Below, piece by piece: positions 49,416 through 58,209 of a DNA stretch of 64,000 bases; the first letter of the stretch is position 1, and the number at the start of each line of letters is the position of its first letter. Origin of the DNA: BOG-931 sp963781725 (lineage in GTDB: Bacteria > Pseudomonadota > Alphaproteobacteria > Rhizobiales > Xanthobacteraceae); assembly GCA_963781725.1 (NCBI GenBank), contig CAWAGV010000002.1, positions 2,666,001 through 2,730,000 on the forward strand. The letters run 5' to 3'. Made by a program: the position numbers and the translations under genes. The notes below the pieces were generated by a model, which saw only the letters and a program-made list of their open reading frames with translations, was not told the origin of the DNA and made no database searches.

Positions 49416-51448
49416 CTTGCGCCTCCGACGTCGATCAGAAGTTCGCCCGATTTTGCGACGATGCCACTGTCTTTCTCGAACAGCACCGTGGTCGTGCCGT
49501 GCTCCTCGATCAGCGCGGGACCCTTGATGCGGGCGCCGGCGCCGAGATCGCGGCGCTGATAGATCGGGCAGGACACCGCCTTGCGCGGATCGCTCAGATA
49601 GACGCTGCGCTTGCGCACGGCCTTGCCGCCTTTGCCGGCGACCTTGGGGAATTTCAATCGCGACCGCTTGCCGATCGCGGCGAGACGGATGTTGACCATT
49701 TCCACCGGCTCATCGGGGGAATGATGCGAATAGCGATGCTCGTAAAGCGCGTCGAACGCCTTGCGGATTTTTTGCCGGTCGCCGCGCGCAATCATCTCCC
49801 GCGACACCGGAACTGACAGTGTGAATTCCTGGCCGACGTAGCGCAGGTCGAGTTCGATCTTGAACTCCGCGCTCCGGGCATGCCGCAGGCTCTTCTTTGC
49901 CTCGGTGGCCATCTCGTCGTGGATCGCGGTCAGCGCCGCGAAATCGAGGCTGGCCAGATCGTAGTAGAAGGTGCGGGTGAAATCGTGACGCTCATCGGCA
50001 AGCAGCATTCCGAGCGCGGAGAAATGCGACGGAAACAGCGGCACGATCACTTTCGGAATGTGCAGCTCGCGCGCAATCGCGCAGACGTGCAGGGGGCCGG
50101 CGCCGCCGGACGCCACCAGCACGAAGTCGCGCGGGTCGTAGCCCTTTTCCACCGACACTTCGCGTACCGCGAGCGACATTTTCAGGATGGCGATGTCGAC
50201 AATGGCCTGCGCCGCCGCAACCGCATCGAGCTTCAACGGCGCGGCGATCTTCTGTTCGATGCCGGCCTTGGCGCCGTCGGCGTCGAGCACCATCTGGCCG
50301 CCAAGGAAATTATGCGGATCGAGACGGCCGAGCACGACATTGGCGTCGGTGATGGTCGGCTCCGTTCCGCCGCCGCGATAGCAGATCGGTCCGGGATCGG
50401 CGCCGGCGCTTTGCGGACCGACCTTGAGCGCGCCGACGTCGTCGATCCAGGCAATGCTGCCGCCGCCGGCGCCGACTTCGACGACGTCGATCATCGGCAG
50501 CATCACCGGATGGCCGCTGGCGTAGCCGCCGACGTAATAGCCGGGCGCCAGCGTCGGTTCGCCGTCACGCACCAGGCTGGCCTTGGCGGTGGTGCCGCCC
50601 ATGTCGAAGGAGATCACGTTGTCAAAGCCGAGCGTCTCGCCGACGCGCGCCGACGCGATGATGCCGCCGACCGGACCGGATTCCATCATGGCCACCGGCC
50701 GTTCGGTGGCGACCTCGGGCGTCATGACGCCGCCGTTCGAGCGCATGATCGAGAGGTTGCCGCGAAAGCCGACGCCGCTCAGGCTGGCGCTCAGGCTTTT
50801 CACATAACCGCCGACCTTCGGTCCGATATAGGCATTGACCACCGTCGTCGACATGCGCTCGAACTCGCGATACTCGCGCAGGATGTCGTGCGACAGCGAA
50901 AGGTAGGCATCCGGCAGCGCCTCCTTCACCATCTGGCCGACGATGCGTTCGTGCTCGGGATTGGCATAGGCGTGCAGCAGGCAGACCGCGACCGCTTCGA
51001 CGCCCTCCGCAGCCAGCGCGCGGCACGCCTCGGTTACGCTTGCCTTGTTCAGCGGCCTGAATGCCTCACCGGAGCCCAGGACGCGCTCCTCCACCTCGCG
51101 GGTCAGGTGCCGCGGCACCAGAGGCTCGTGGCGGTGGAAGAACAGGTTGTAGGCTTCCGGCCGGTTGCCGCGGCCGATGATGTAGACGTCGCGTGTGCCG
51201 CGGGTGACGATCAGCCCGGTCCTGGCGCCCTTGCGCTCGATCAGCGTGTTGATGGCGGTCGTCGAGCCGTGGATCAGTTCGGCAATGACGCTTGCATCGA
51301 GACCACTCTTGCGGATGCAGTCCAGGATGCCTTGCGTGAGTTCATGAGGCGTCGTCAGGCTCTTGGCCTCGACAAATCCACCAGCTTTGTCGTCGAAGCC
51401 GACAAGGTCGGTGAATGTCCCCCCGATGTCGATTGCTACTGTTATCAT
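49412..51448 (-). CDS. hyuA: Hydantoinase A / oxoprolinase family protein
   Basis: 678 residues, standard for HyuA. The ASKHA-fold ATP-binding start is VAIDIGGTFTDLVGFD. Further blocks are HGSTTAINTLIERKGARTGL, YLSLSHDILREYREFERMST, ESGPVGGIIASARVGETLGF, ISFDMGGTTAKASLV, EVGAGGGSIAWIDDVGALKV and the C-terminal VEEHGTTTVLF-like LIEEHGTTTVLFEKDSG. Partner of HyuB. Starts 114 bases downstream of the enoyl-CoA hydratase gene; a weak separate promoter there is possible. ATP-dependent opening of a cyclic amide fits the idea of an N-heterocycle pathway. Confidence 0.94.
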   Translation of the reverse strand: MITVAIDIGGTFTDLVGFDDKAGGFVEAKSLTTPHELTQGILDCIRKSGLDASVIAELIHGSTTAINTLIERKGARTGLIVTRGTRDVYIIGRGNRPEAYNLFFHRHEPLVPRHLTREVEERVLGSGEAFRPLNKASVTEACRALAAEGVEAVAVCLLHAYANPEHERIVGQMVKEALPDAYLSLSHDILREYREFERMSTTVVNAYIGPKVGGYVKSLSASLSGVGFRGNLSIMRSNGGVMTPEVATERPVAMMESGPVGGIIASARVGETLGFDNVISFDMGGTTAKASLVRDGEPTLAPGYYVGGYASGHPVMLPMIDVVEVGAGGGSIAWIDDVGALKVGPQSAGADPGPICYRGGGTEPTITDANVVLGRLDPHNFLGGQMVLDADGAKAGIEQKIAAPLKLDAVAAAQAIVDIAILKMSLAVREVSVEKGYDPRDFVLVASGGAGPLHVCAIARELHIPKVIVPLFPSHFSALGMLLADERHDFTRTFYYDLASLDFAALTAIHDEMATEAKKSLRHARSAEFKIELDLRYVGQEFTLSVPVSREMIARGDRQKIRKAFDALYEHRYSHHSPDEPVEMVNIRLAAIGKRSRLKFPKVAGKGGKAVRKRSVYLSDPRKAVSCPIYQRRDLGAGARIKGPALIEEHGTTTVLFEKDSGIVAKSGELLIDVGGAR

Positions 51449-51562
51449 CGCGGCTGCACACTATTGGTTTTTCCGCCGAACACAACGCTTCCTGCAATCA
51501 GATAGCGCCCCCGTCTCACGCCGCGGCCGTCGCGGCGCGAGATTTTGTTTTCCGCGTCCGCA

Positions 51563-52294
51563 CTAATGTTTGCGGCGCATCTCGTGCGAGGAATTGACGG
51601 TGGCGTGCAGATTGCGTGCGAACTCGACAGCGCCGAACACCGCCATGTCGGGGGCGGTTTTGACATATTCCTTGACCCCGTAGATCGCGGGCCGCGGCGC
51701 CTTGAGGATGGCGGCACACAGCGTGTCCACCGCGGCATCGAGTTTTGCCGCCGGCACGACGTCGCTGACGATGCCGAAGCTCAACGCGCGCTCCGGCGTG
51801 ATTTCCGCCTGCGAATAGACCAGATAGCTCATCGCCTTGCGCGGCACGCGGTCGACAAATGACGACATCACCATCGTCGGCAGGATGTTGTGCGCCATTT
51901 CCGGCACCTGAAAAACCGCCTGGTCGCTGGCCAGCGTGATGTCGCATGCCGCGGCGATGGCGCAGCCGAAGCCCAGCGCGCGGCCCTGGACGACCGCAAC
52001 GATCGGGATTCTGGCGTTGCGCATGGCGCCATAGCAGTTGAACACCACGTCGCTGAAATTGCGGCGCTCGAGTGCGTCCGGATCCTGCTTCGGCGTCGAT
52101 CCCATCACCGCGCGTCCGACGCAGAAATCCTTGCCGGCGCCGCGCAGCACGACGATGGTGGAATTCTTCTCGGCGCCTTCGATGATCCTGGTCAGTTCTG
52201 CGACCATCTCATCGGACACCGCGTTGCCGCGGTCCGGCTGATTCAATGTCACGCGCAGGATTGGACCATCTTGTGTGGTCAGGACGTCGGCCAT
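51563..52294 (-). CDS. Enoyl-CoA hydratase/isomerase family protein
   Basis: 243 residues from ATG 52294, with AAGGAG ahead. Crotonase-fold motifs: LRVTLNQPDRGNAVSDEMVA, VLRGAGKDFCVGRAVMG (first oxyanion loop), VAVVQGRALGFGCAIAAACD (second loop) and DVVPAAKLDAAVD. The second-loop region lacks the pair of glutamates (E144/E164) of true enoyl-CoA hydratases, having CAIAAACD and EMAHNI, so it could catalyse isomerisation, hydrolysis or C-C cleavage instead. Nineteen bases after the molybdopterin hydroxylase gene. Suggests that CoA thioesters are intermediates. Confidence 0.9.
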   Translation of the reverse strand: MADVLTTQDGPILRVTLNQPDRGNAVSDEMVAELTRIIEGAEKNSTIVVLRGAGKDFCVGRAVMGSTPKQDPDALERRNFSDVVFNCYGAMRNARIPIVAVVQGRALGFGCAIAAACDITLASDQAVFQVPEMAHNILPTMVMSSFVDRVPRKAMSYLVYSQAEITPERALSFGIVSDVVPAAKLDAAVDTLCAAILKAPRPAIYGVKEYVKTAPDMAVFGAVEFARNLHATVNSSHEMRRKH

Positions 52295-52313
52295 AATCAC
52301 TCCTTGCAGCTTG

Positions 52314-54641
52314 CTATTTTTCTGTGTTGTGGATCGCCCGCCAGATCCGTTCCGGCGTTACCGGCATTTCGATGTGCGTGACGCCAAACTCGGCCAGTGC
52401 ATCGACGACGGCATTGACCACGGCGCCGAGCGCGCCGGTGGTGCCGCCTTCGCCAGCGCCGCGGACGCCGAGCCGGTTGGTCGGCGACCACACTTCGCTG
52501 ATATCGGTGGTGAACGACGGCAACGTATCGGCGCGCGGCATGGCGTAGTCCATGAACGACGCCGACAACAATTGGCCGTGGTCATCATAGGAGCACAGCT
52601 CCCACAATGCCTGTCCGATGCCTTGTGCCGCGCCGCCGTGGGTTTGCCCGTCGACGACCATTGGATTGATGGCCTGGCCAACATCGTCCACGCAGGTATA
52701 GCGCACGATGTCCAGCTTCCCGGTCTGCGGGTCAACTTCGACTTCGCAAACGTGCGCGCCGTACGGGAAACCGAGCTGCTTGATCGTCTCGTCCGATGTC
52801 GCGTCGAGCGCACCGCGCAATTCTTCCGGTATGCTATTTCCCTCGGCCGCCGCCGCGATCTCGTAAATCCCGACCGACCGGTCGGTACCTTTGACGGTGA
52901 AACGCCCAGTCGCGAAGCCGATGTCCTCTTCGGCGGTCTCCAGCATGTGCGCGGCGATTTTCTTGCCCTTTTCGATGATGATGTCGGAGGCGTTGCCCAT
53001 CACAATGCCGGCAAGCCGCATCGAACGGGCGGAGTGTGAACCGCCGCCTTCCTTCACGATGTCGGTGTCACTTTCGTTGATGAAGACGTCGTCGAACGGC
53101 ACCCCGAGCCATTCGGCGACGCATTGCGCAAAGGTTGTTTCGTGGCTCTGGCCGCTGGACAGTGTGCCCACGACCACATCAACGCGGCCTTGCGGATGCA
53201 CGGTGATGTCCGCGCGCTCGCGCGGATAGCCGCCGGTGGTCTCGAGGTAAGAACAAAGGCCAATGCCGCGCAGCCGCTTGCGTTTACGCGCTTCGGCGCG
53301 CCGTTTTTTGAAGCCGGCCCAGTCGCCGAGCTCCATCGCCCGGTCCATCACCGCGCGATAGGTGCCGTTGTCGTAAACGATGCCTTGCGGATTTTTGTAG
53401 GGGAATGCCGAAGGCGGAATGAGATTGCGCTTGCGCAACGCGACCCGGTCGAAGCCGTGTTCCTGCGCCGCCTTGTCGACCAAACGCTCGATCACATAGA
53501 TGACTTCCGGCCGCCCGGCGCTGCGATAGGGCGTCGTGCACATCGTGGTCGAAAGCACCGCCCGGGCGCTGATGTGCGCGACCGGGATGCGATAGCCCGA
53601 AGTCGCCAGCCCAACGCCTTTGACCAGCGGCACGTAAGAGCCGCTGTGTGCGCCAACATTGCTGAGGTTTTTGGTGCGAAGCGCCAGAAAGCGGCCCTCG
53701 GCGTCGAGCGCAAGCTCGGCGGAAACCGTCAGATCGCGCCCCATATAGTCGGAGACGAATGCTTCGCTGCGATCACAGGTCCATTTGACCGGCCTGCCGA
53801 TGCGGCGCGACGCCCACACGACGAGGGCAAATTCCGGGAAGAAGCTGTTCTTGGTGCCGAAATTGCCGCCAATCTCCTTGGCGATGACCCGAACCGACTC
53901 GAACGGCACCTCCAGGATCGCTGCAATCTCTTTCTTCTGGCGGACGATGCCGCCAGAGCCGGCATAGAGCGTGTAACGCTGCGTCGCAGGATCGTGGATT
54001 CCGACTGCGGCGCGAGGTTCCATCGGCACGCCGGTGACGCGATTGACCCAGGTGTCGAGCCGCGTCACGTGAGCCGCGCGCTTGAACGCGTCATCGACCG
54101 CCTTGGCGTCACCGACTTCCGCGTCGATCATGATGTTGGGCAGGTCGTCATAGAGCCGCGGCGCACCGCTCTCTACGGCGGCCCTGGCATCGATCACAGC
54201 CGGCAGCGGTTCGTATTCGACGACGACCTGCTCGGCGGCATCCTTGGCCTGAGCCAGGGTCTCGGCGACGACGAATGCGACGGCCGCTCCGACATGGCGC
54301 GCGCGATCGATCGACAAAATGTGGTGGGGAGCAGCCGGCACCGGCGAACCGTCCCGGTTGTGCAGGACGATATCCGGCGCGGTACCCGGAGCGGCGAGAT
54401 GGGGGATGCGTTTAAGCCCGTCAGCCACGACGTCGGCGCCGGTCAGCACTGCCAGGACGCCCGGCATGGCCCGGGCGGCTTTGGTATCGACCGCGCGGAT
54501 CAGCGCGTGGGCGTGCGGCGAACGGACCACGGCGCTGTAGGCCTGGCCCGGGAAGTTGAAGTCGTCGCTGTAGCAGCCGTGGCCGGTAACCAGACGCACA
54601 TCTTCCTTACGTCGTACCGTCGATCCGATGCCTGTAGTCAT
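52314..54641 (-). CDS. Molybdopterin-binding hydroxylase large subunit, xanthine dehydrogenase family
   Basis: 775 residues from ATG 54641 (MTTGIGSTVRRKEDVRLVTG). Mo-MPT domains: EIGGNFGTKNSFFPEFALVV, TTPYRSAGRPEVIYVIERLV, TGALGAV-containing RGAGEGGTTGALGAVVNAVV with the general-base glutamate, and DDVGQAINPMVVDGQTHGGA. The active-site loop reads PYRSAGRPE, not AYRCSFR, so it is not a form I CO dehydrogenase but resembles hydroxylases of N-heterocycles and aromatics. The FAD (medium) and 2Fe-2S (small) subunits that normally accompany it are absent from the neighbourhood. First gene of the long minus-strand run. Substrate unknown. Confidence 0.93.
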   Translation of the reverse strand: MTTGIGSTVRRKEDVRLVTGHGCYSDDFNFPGQAYSAVVRSPHAHALIRAVDTKAARAMPGVLAVLTGADVVADGLKRIPHLAAPGTAPDIVLHNRDGSPVPAAPHHILSIDRARHVGAAVAFVVAETLAQAKDAAEQVVVEYEPLPAVIDARAAVESGAPRLYDDLPNIMIDAEVGDAKAVDDAFKRAAHVTRLDTWVNRVTGVPMEPRAAVGIHDPATQRYTLYAGSGGIVRQKKEIAAILEVPFESVRVIAKEIGGNFGTKNSFFPEFALVVWASRRIGRPVKWTCDRSEAFVSDYMGRDLTVSAELALDAEGRFLALRTKNLSNVGAHSGSYVPLVKGVGLATSGYRIPVAHISARAVLSTTMCTTPYRSAGRPEVIYVIERLVDKAAQEHGFDRVALRKRNLIPPSAFPYKNPQGIVYDNGTYRAVMDRAMELGDWAGFKKRRAEARKRKRLRGIGLCSYLETTGGYPRERADITVHPQGRVDVVVGTLSSGQSHETTFAQCVAEWLGVPFDDVFINESDTDIVKEGGGSHSARSMRLAGIVMGNASDIIIEKGKKIAAHMLETAEEDIGFATGRFTVKGTDRSVGIYEIAAAAEGNSIPEELRGALDATSDETIKQLGFPYGAHVCEVEVDPQTGKLDIVRYTCVDDVGQAINPMVVDGQTHGGAAQGIGQALWELCSYDDHGQLLSASFMDYAMPRADTLPSFTTDISEVWSPTNRLGVRGAGEGGTTGALGAVVNAVVDALAEFGVTHIEMPVTPERIWRAIHNTEK

Positions 54642-54782
54642 GATGGCGAGGGGCACAAGCTAAGTGTGTGGCGGGGCGGGGATATTCTCACAGCGCCGCA
54701 CCCACGGCTACCCGGTCTGCCGCCGTTTCAGGCCGCAGCCCATGCGCTGGCTGCAATGGGTTTTGCGGAGCCAGACCGGGGC

Positions 54783-54798
54783 TTAACGGCTCGTAAAC
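54783..54798 (+). promoter_or_regulatory. Possible CtrA-type site upstream of the chemoreceptor
   Basis: TTAACGGCTCGTAAAC fits the CtrA consensus TTAA-N7-TTAAC with one mismatch, about 85 bases before the chemoreceptor ATG. A second TTAACCAAATTCAAAC lies at about 54830. Chemotaxis genes are common CtrA targets in alphaproteobacteria. Chance occurrence is quite possible. Confidence 0.3.
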
Positions 54799-54883
54799 CG
54801 TTCGCCGCACGTCCTCACGGTAGAATTCTTAACCAAATTCAAACGCTAATTGAGGCATTAAGGCGTTGGGCGCCCGAGCAAAA

Positions 54884-56374
54884 ATGACACAGCGTTTTGC
54901 CCAGTACCTGCGCGCTTTGATGCGGCCAGCGCCTATCGTCGGCATGGTCATCATCGCTATTTTCTGGGTGGGTTTGCTGTACGTGCTGCCGGCCGACCAT
55001 GAAACTTTGGCCGATTATCACCAGCGGCGCCTGTTCTTCTTCCTCGCGGCCAGCATCGTCACGATCCTCGAAATCATAACGATGGTTGCCAGCATCCGGC
55101 GGCAGTTGTCGGTCGAGCGTATCAACGAGCGTTTCGATACGGCGCTGGAGAACATGACGCACGGGATATGCATGTTCGACGGCAGCAAGCGTCTGGTCAT
55201 TTGCAATGAGCGTTACGCCAGCCTGTATCGTCTGCCGCCGGAACTCGCCCGGGCCGGCGCGACGCACGAAGCGATCATCGCCCACCGCGTCGTGAACGGC
55301 ATCCTCAAGGGCGAAAAGACCACCGGCGCCGTCAGCAAGAAACTTGGCGCCCTGGAGAAGCATTCCGCCGAAAAGATTTCCAGCCGGGTCGACGAGCTAT
55401 CCGATGGCCGGCTGATCCGTGTCGTCCGCCAGCCGATGAACGACGGCGGGTGGGTTGCCACGCACGACGACATTACCGAGCGGCAGCAGCTCGAGCAGCA
55501 ACGCGACACGATGCGGGCGCAGGAGGATCGCCGGCTGTTGACGGAGAGCGCGATTTCTTCATTCCGCCAGAGTATCGAAGCGGTGCTGAGCAAGGTCAGC
55601 AACTCGACGACCGCGATGAAGTCGACCGCGAACGCCTTGATCGGCTCCTCGCACGAGACCACCCGCCATGCCGAAGGGGCGTTGCGCGAATCCAACGATG
55701 CTTCGACCAATGTGTCGCTTGTGGCAGGCTCCGCGGAGGAACTGTCGGCATCGATCTCCGAGATCAATCTGCAGCTCGCGCAGACCACGGAACTGGTCGG
55801 CACCGCGGTGAACAACGCCAAAGCGACCAACGGACAGTATGCCGGGCTGGTTCAGGCCGCGCAGAAAATCGGCGACGTCGTCATGCTGATCCGCAACATT
55901 GCCGGTCAGACCAACCTTCTGGCGCTCAACGCCACCATCGAGGCGGCGCGCGCCGGGACCGCGGGCCGGGGCTTCGCTGTTGTCGCCAACGAGGTCAAAT
56001 CGCTCGCGGTGGAGACCGCGAAGGCGACCGAGGAAATCGCCCGTCATATCGATGCCGTTCAGCAATCGACCAACAGCGCGGTGGAAGCCGTGCATGGCAT
56101 CGAGCAAAGCATGTATGAGATCTCCACGCGCACTGCGAGTGCGGCCGCTTCCATCCTGCAGCAGAATGCCGCGACGTCGGAAATCTCGCGCAATGCCGCA
56201 AATGCCGCGGGCGGGACCAGCACGGTCGTTGCGGCGCTCTCCAAGGTTTCGGAAGCGGCCATCAGCACGCGGAGCGCGGCCGAGACGGTGCTCAATGCGT
56301 CGAAGTCGGTCGATACCTCGGTGGGCAATCTGCGCGCCGAGGTCGAAAGTTTCCTCAACAAAGTCGCTGTCTAG
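54884..56374 (+). CDS. Methyl-accepting chemotaxis protein with PAS domain
   Basis: 496 residues from ATG 54884; a TTG start at 54866 would add six. Two membrane spans (APIVGMVIIAIFWVGLLYVL and RRLFFFLAASIVTILEIITM) are separated by only about 13 residues, so there is no periplasmic sensor. A PAS domain follows at about residues 85-200 (RFDTALENMTHGICMFDGSK, MNDGGWVATHDDITERQQLE). The signalling domain fills the rest, with the hairpin tip IRNIAGQTNLLALNATIEAA and RGFAVVANEVKSLA. It probably senses a cytoplasmic ligand or redox state. It sits between two catabolic units, and taxis toward the catabolised compound is a fair guess. Confidence 0.92.
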   Translation: MTQRFAQYLRALMRPAPIVGMVIIAIFWVGLLYVLPADHETLADYHQRRLFFFLAASIVTILEIITMVASIRRQLSVERINERFDTALENMTHGICMFDGSKRLVICNERYASLYRLPPELARAGATHEAIIAHRVVNGILKGEKTTGAVSKKLGALEKHSAEKISSRVDELSDGRLIRVVRQPMNDGGWVATHDDITERQQLEQQRDTMRAQEDRRLLTESAISSFRQSIEAVLSKVSNSTTAMKSTANALIGSSHETTRHAEGALRESNDASTNVSLVAGSAEELSASISEINLQLAQTTELVGTAVNNAKATNGQYAGLVQAAQKIGDVVMLIRNIAGQTNLLALNATIEAARAGTAGRGFAVVANEVKSLAVETAKATEEIARHIDAVQQSTNSAVEAVHGIEQSMYEISTRTASAAASILQQNAATSEISRNAANAAGGTSTVVAALSKVSEAAISTRSAAETVLNASKSVDTSVGNLRAEVESFLNKVAV

Positions 56375-56384
56375 CGAGCTGCTT

Positions 56385-57164
56385 TCAATCGAACATCGCG
56401 ACGGCGCGGGTCCAGCCCCCGGAGCCGCCTTTGACCTTGTGCGGGAAGCAGGCAACCGTGAAGCCGTCCGCCGGCAGCTGTTCCAGATTGCACAGTTTCT
56501 CCATATGGCAATACGGGATTTCGCGGCCGGCCTTGTGGCCTTCCCAGATGATCGATGGATCGCGGGTTTGCAGCCAGCGCTCGCGCATATGAGCGAACGG
56601 CGCATCCCAACCCCAGGCGTCGATACCGCAGACCCGCACGCCGCGTGACGTCAAATAAAGCGTTGCTTCGCGGCCCATGCCGATGCCCGCAGTGAGGTAT
56701 TCGTCCGTGCCCATGCAGCTCGCGGCCCGGGTGTTGACCAACACGATGTCGAACGGTTCGAGCTCGTGGCCGATGCGATTAAGCTCGGCCTCGACTTCGG
56801 CGGCGCTGACGACATGGCCGTCGGGCAGGCTTCGGAAATCGAGCTTCACCCCCGGACGGAAGAACCAGTCGAGCGGTACCTGATCGATGGTCATCATCGG
56901 CTTGCCGTCGATGGTCTTTGACTGGAAATGAAACGGCGAGTCCATGTGCGTGCCGTTATGGGTCGCAATATGGACGTTTTCGATGGCCCAGCCTTCTCCT
57001 TCGGGAAGGTCTTCCACCCGCAAGCCAGGGAAAATCTCTCCGAGCAGAGGCGCGGTCTCTGCGTGACCGTGATACTCGATCTTCGGCCGCATGAACGGCG
57101 GATCGAGCACCGTGTCGTTGTCGAGCGTCGCTGAAATATCGACGATGCGTTGGGGCAGCTTCAT
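56385..57164 (-). CDS. Cyclase family protein (kynurenine-formamidase-like)
   Basis: 259 residues. The metal-binding motif HNGTHMDSPFHF (HxGTHxDxPxH) is intact, with IVDISATLDNDTVLDPP at the start and YLTSRGVRVCGIDAWGWDAP and HKAGREIPYCHMEKLCNLEQ later. The family includes kynurenine formamidase, isatin hydrolase and other zinc or manganese amide/lactam hydrolases. The gene lies 17 bases after the gentisate-dioxygenase-like gene and is the last of three minus-strand genes. It probably hydrolyses an amide or lactone in the same pathway. Confidence 0.9.
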   Translation of the reverse strand: MKLPQRIVDISATLDNDTVLDPPFMRPKIEYHGHAETAPLLGEIFPGLRVEDLPEGEGWAIENVHIATHNGTHMDSPFHFQSKTIDGKPMMTIDQVPLDWFFRPGVKLDFRSLPDGHVVSAAEVEAELNRIGHELEPFDIVLVNTRAASCMGTDEYLTAGIGMGREATLYLTSRGVRVCGIDAWGWDAPFAHMRERWLQTRDPSIIWEGHKAGREIPYCHMEKLCNLEQLPADGFTVACFPHKVKGGSGGWTRAVAMFD

Positions 57165-57181
57165 GGTCGCCGCCTTTGCGA

Positions 57182-58183
57182 TCAGTGCGCCGGCGCCGTT
57201 ACCGGCTCTTCGTCGCGGTAGAAGCCGAGCCGCTGCATCACCGGTGCATCGGTAACGCGCAGCAACAGCGCGTCCTCGCTCGCCTCATGGAAATGAGGCA
57301 ACCAGGCTGGAGCGGCGATGACATCGCCACGGCTCCATTCAAAACGCTGGCCGTCGACCGTGGTCGCGCCGGTCCCCTGGACCGCGGCGTAGACGTTATT
57401 TGCAGTCGTCTTGTACGGCGCAGTCTTCTTGCGCGAGGCGAGCCGCATCATGAACAGGCCGATCGTATCCATCGCCGGGTTGCCGAGCTCGACCTGCGTG
57501 CCGAACCGGCCCGAGGGGTCCGCCGCCGCCGCATCGAGCCGTTTCACCGTTTCGCCGATCGGAAATACGAACGGCGAATCTTTGGTCGGCGGGGCTTTCT
57601 CGAACGCCTCGTGAGCTTTGTCTTCCTCGGCCGGCTCGAAGAACATCGGCTCGAGCAATTGTACCAGCGGCACATCGAGGAAATCGAGCCAGTAGGCACA
57701 GGCGCGGCTGTCGTTGCCGTGACCGTGGCTTGACCAGTTCGGCGTGAGCAGGACGTCGCCGGGCTCCATCGAGATTTTGACCCCATCGACTTCGGTGTAA
57801 GTGCCGGCTTCGGAGTCGAGGATCAGACGCAGCGCATTCGGCGTGTGCCGGTGCGCGCGGGCCCATTCACCCGGCATGATCATCTGATAGGCGGCGACCA
57901 TGGTGCGAAGCGTGCCATAGCCGCTGCTGGTCGCGGCCGGATTGGTCAGGGTGAGGTTGCGCCGCTCGGCGAGTTCGGTGTTGATCAGCCGGCCCGCCGC
58001 ATCGAGCGCGCCGCGCGCCTGCTCGTACTTCCAGTGCGCCGGCACGAAATTCTTTCGCGGCGAAGACCATAGCGACGGCGTCCGCTTTGCCCAGCCGGGC
58101 GCGATGCCGATCATGTCGAGCTTGCCGTAGAGGTCTTCGAGGGTGCCGGATTTGGCCAGATCGTCTCGGGAAGGGACCTGCAT
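57182..58183 (-). CDS. Gentisate 1,2-dioxygenase-like double cupin
   Basis: 333 residues from ATG 58183, preceded by GAGGAAACA. Two cupin domains. In the N-terminal one, metal ligands sit in ARAHRHTPNALRLILDSEAG and LTPNWSSHGHGND. The C-terminal one has YAAVQGTGATTVDGQRFEW and APAWLPHFHEASEDALLLRV. The length and layout match gentisate 1,2-dioxygenases and related salicylate or hydroxynaphthoate dioxygenases, which cleave the ring next to the carboxyl group using Fe(II) and oxygen. The neighbouring FAD monooxygenase could supply the hydroxylated aromatic. Confidence 0.87.
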   Translation of the reverse strand: MQVPSRDDLAKSGTLEDLYGKLDMIGIAPGWAKRTPSLWSSPRKNFVPAHWKYEQARGALDAAGRLINTELAERRNLTLTNPAATSSGYGTLRTMVAAYQMIMPGEWARAHRHTPNALRLILDSEAGTYTEVDGVKISMEPGDVLLTPNWSSHGHGNDSRACAYWLDFLDVPLVQLLEPMFFEPAEEDKAHEAFEKAPPTKDSPFVFPIGETVKRLDAAAADPSGRFGTQVELGNPAMDTIGLFMMRLASRKKTAPYKTTANNVYAAVQGTGATTVDGQRFEWSRGDVIAAPAWLPHFHEASEDALLLRVTDAPVMQRLGFYRDEEPVTAPAH

Positions 58184-58209
58184 TGTTTCCTCGCTATTCA
58201 AGCCGTCAT

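Noticed and set aside
52314..54641. Carbon monoxide dehydrogenase CoxL
   Set aside because: The form I active-site motif AYRCSFR is missing (PYRSAGRPE instead), and coxM/coxS are absent.
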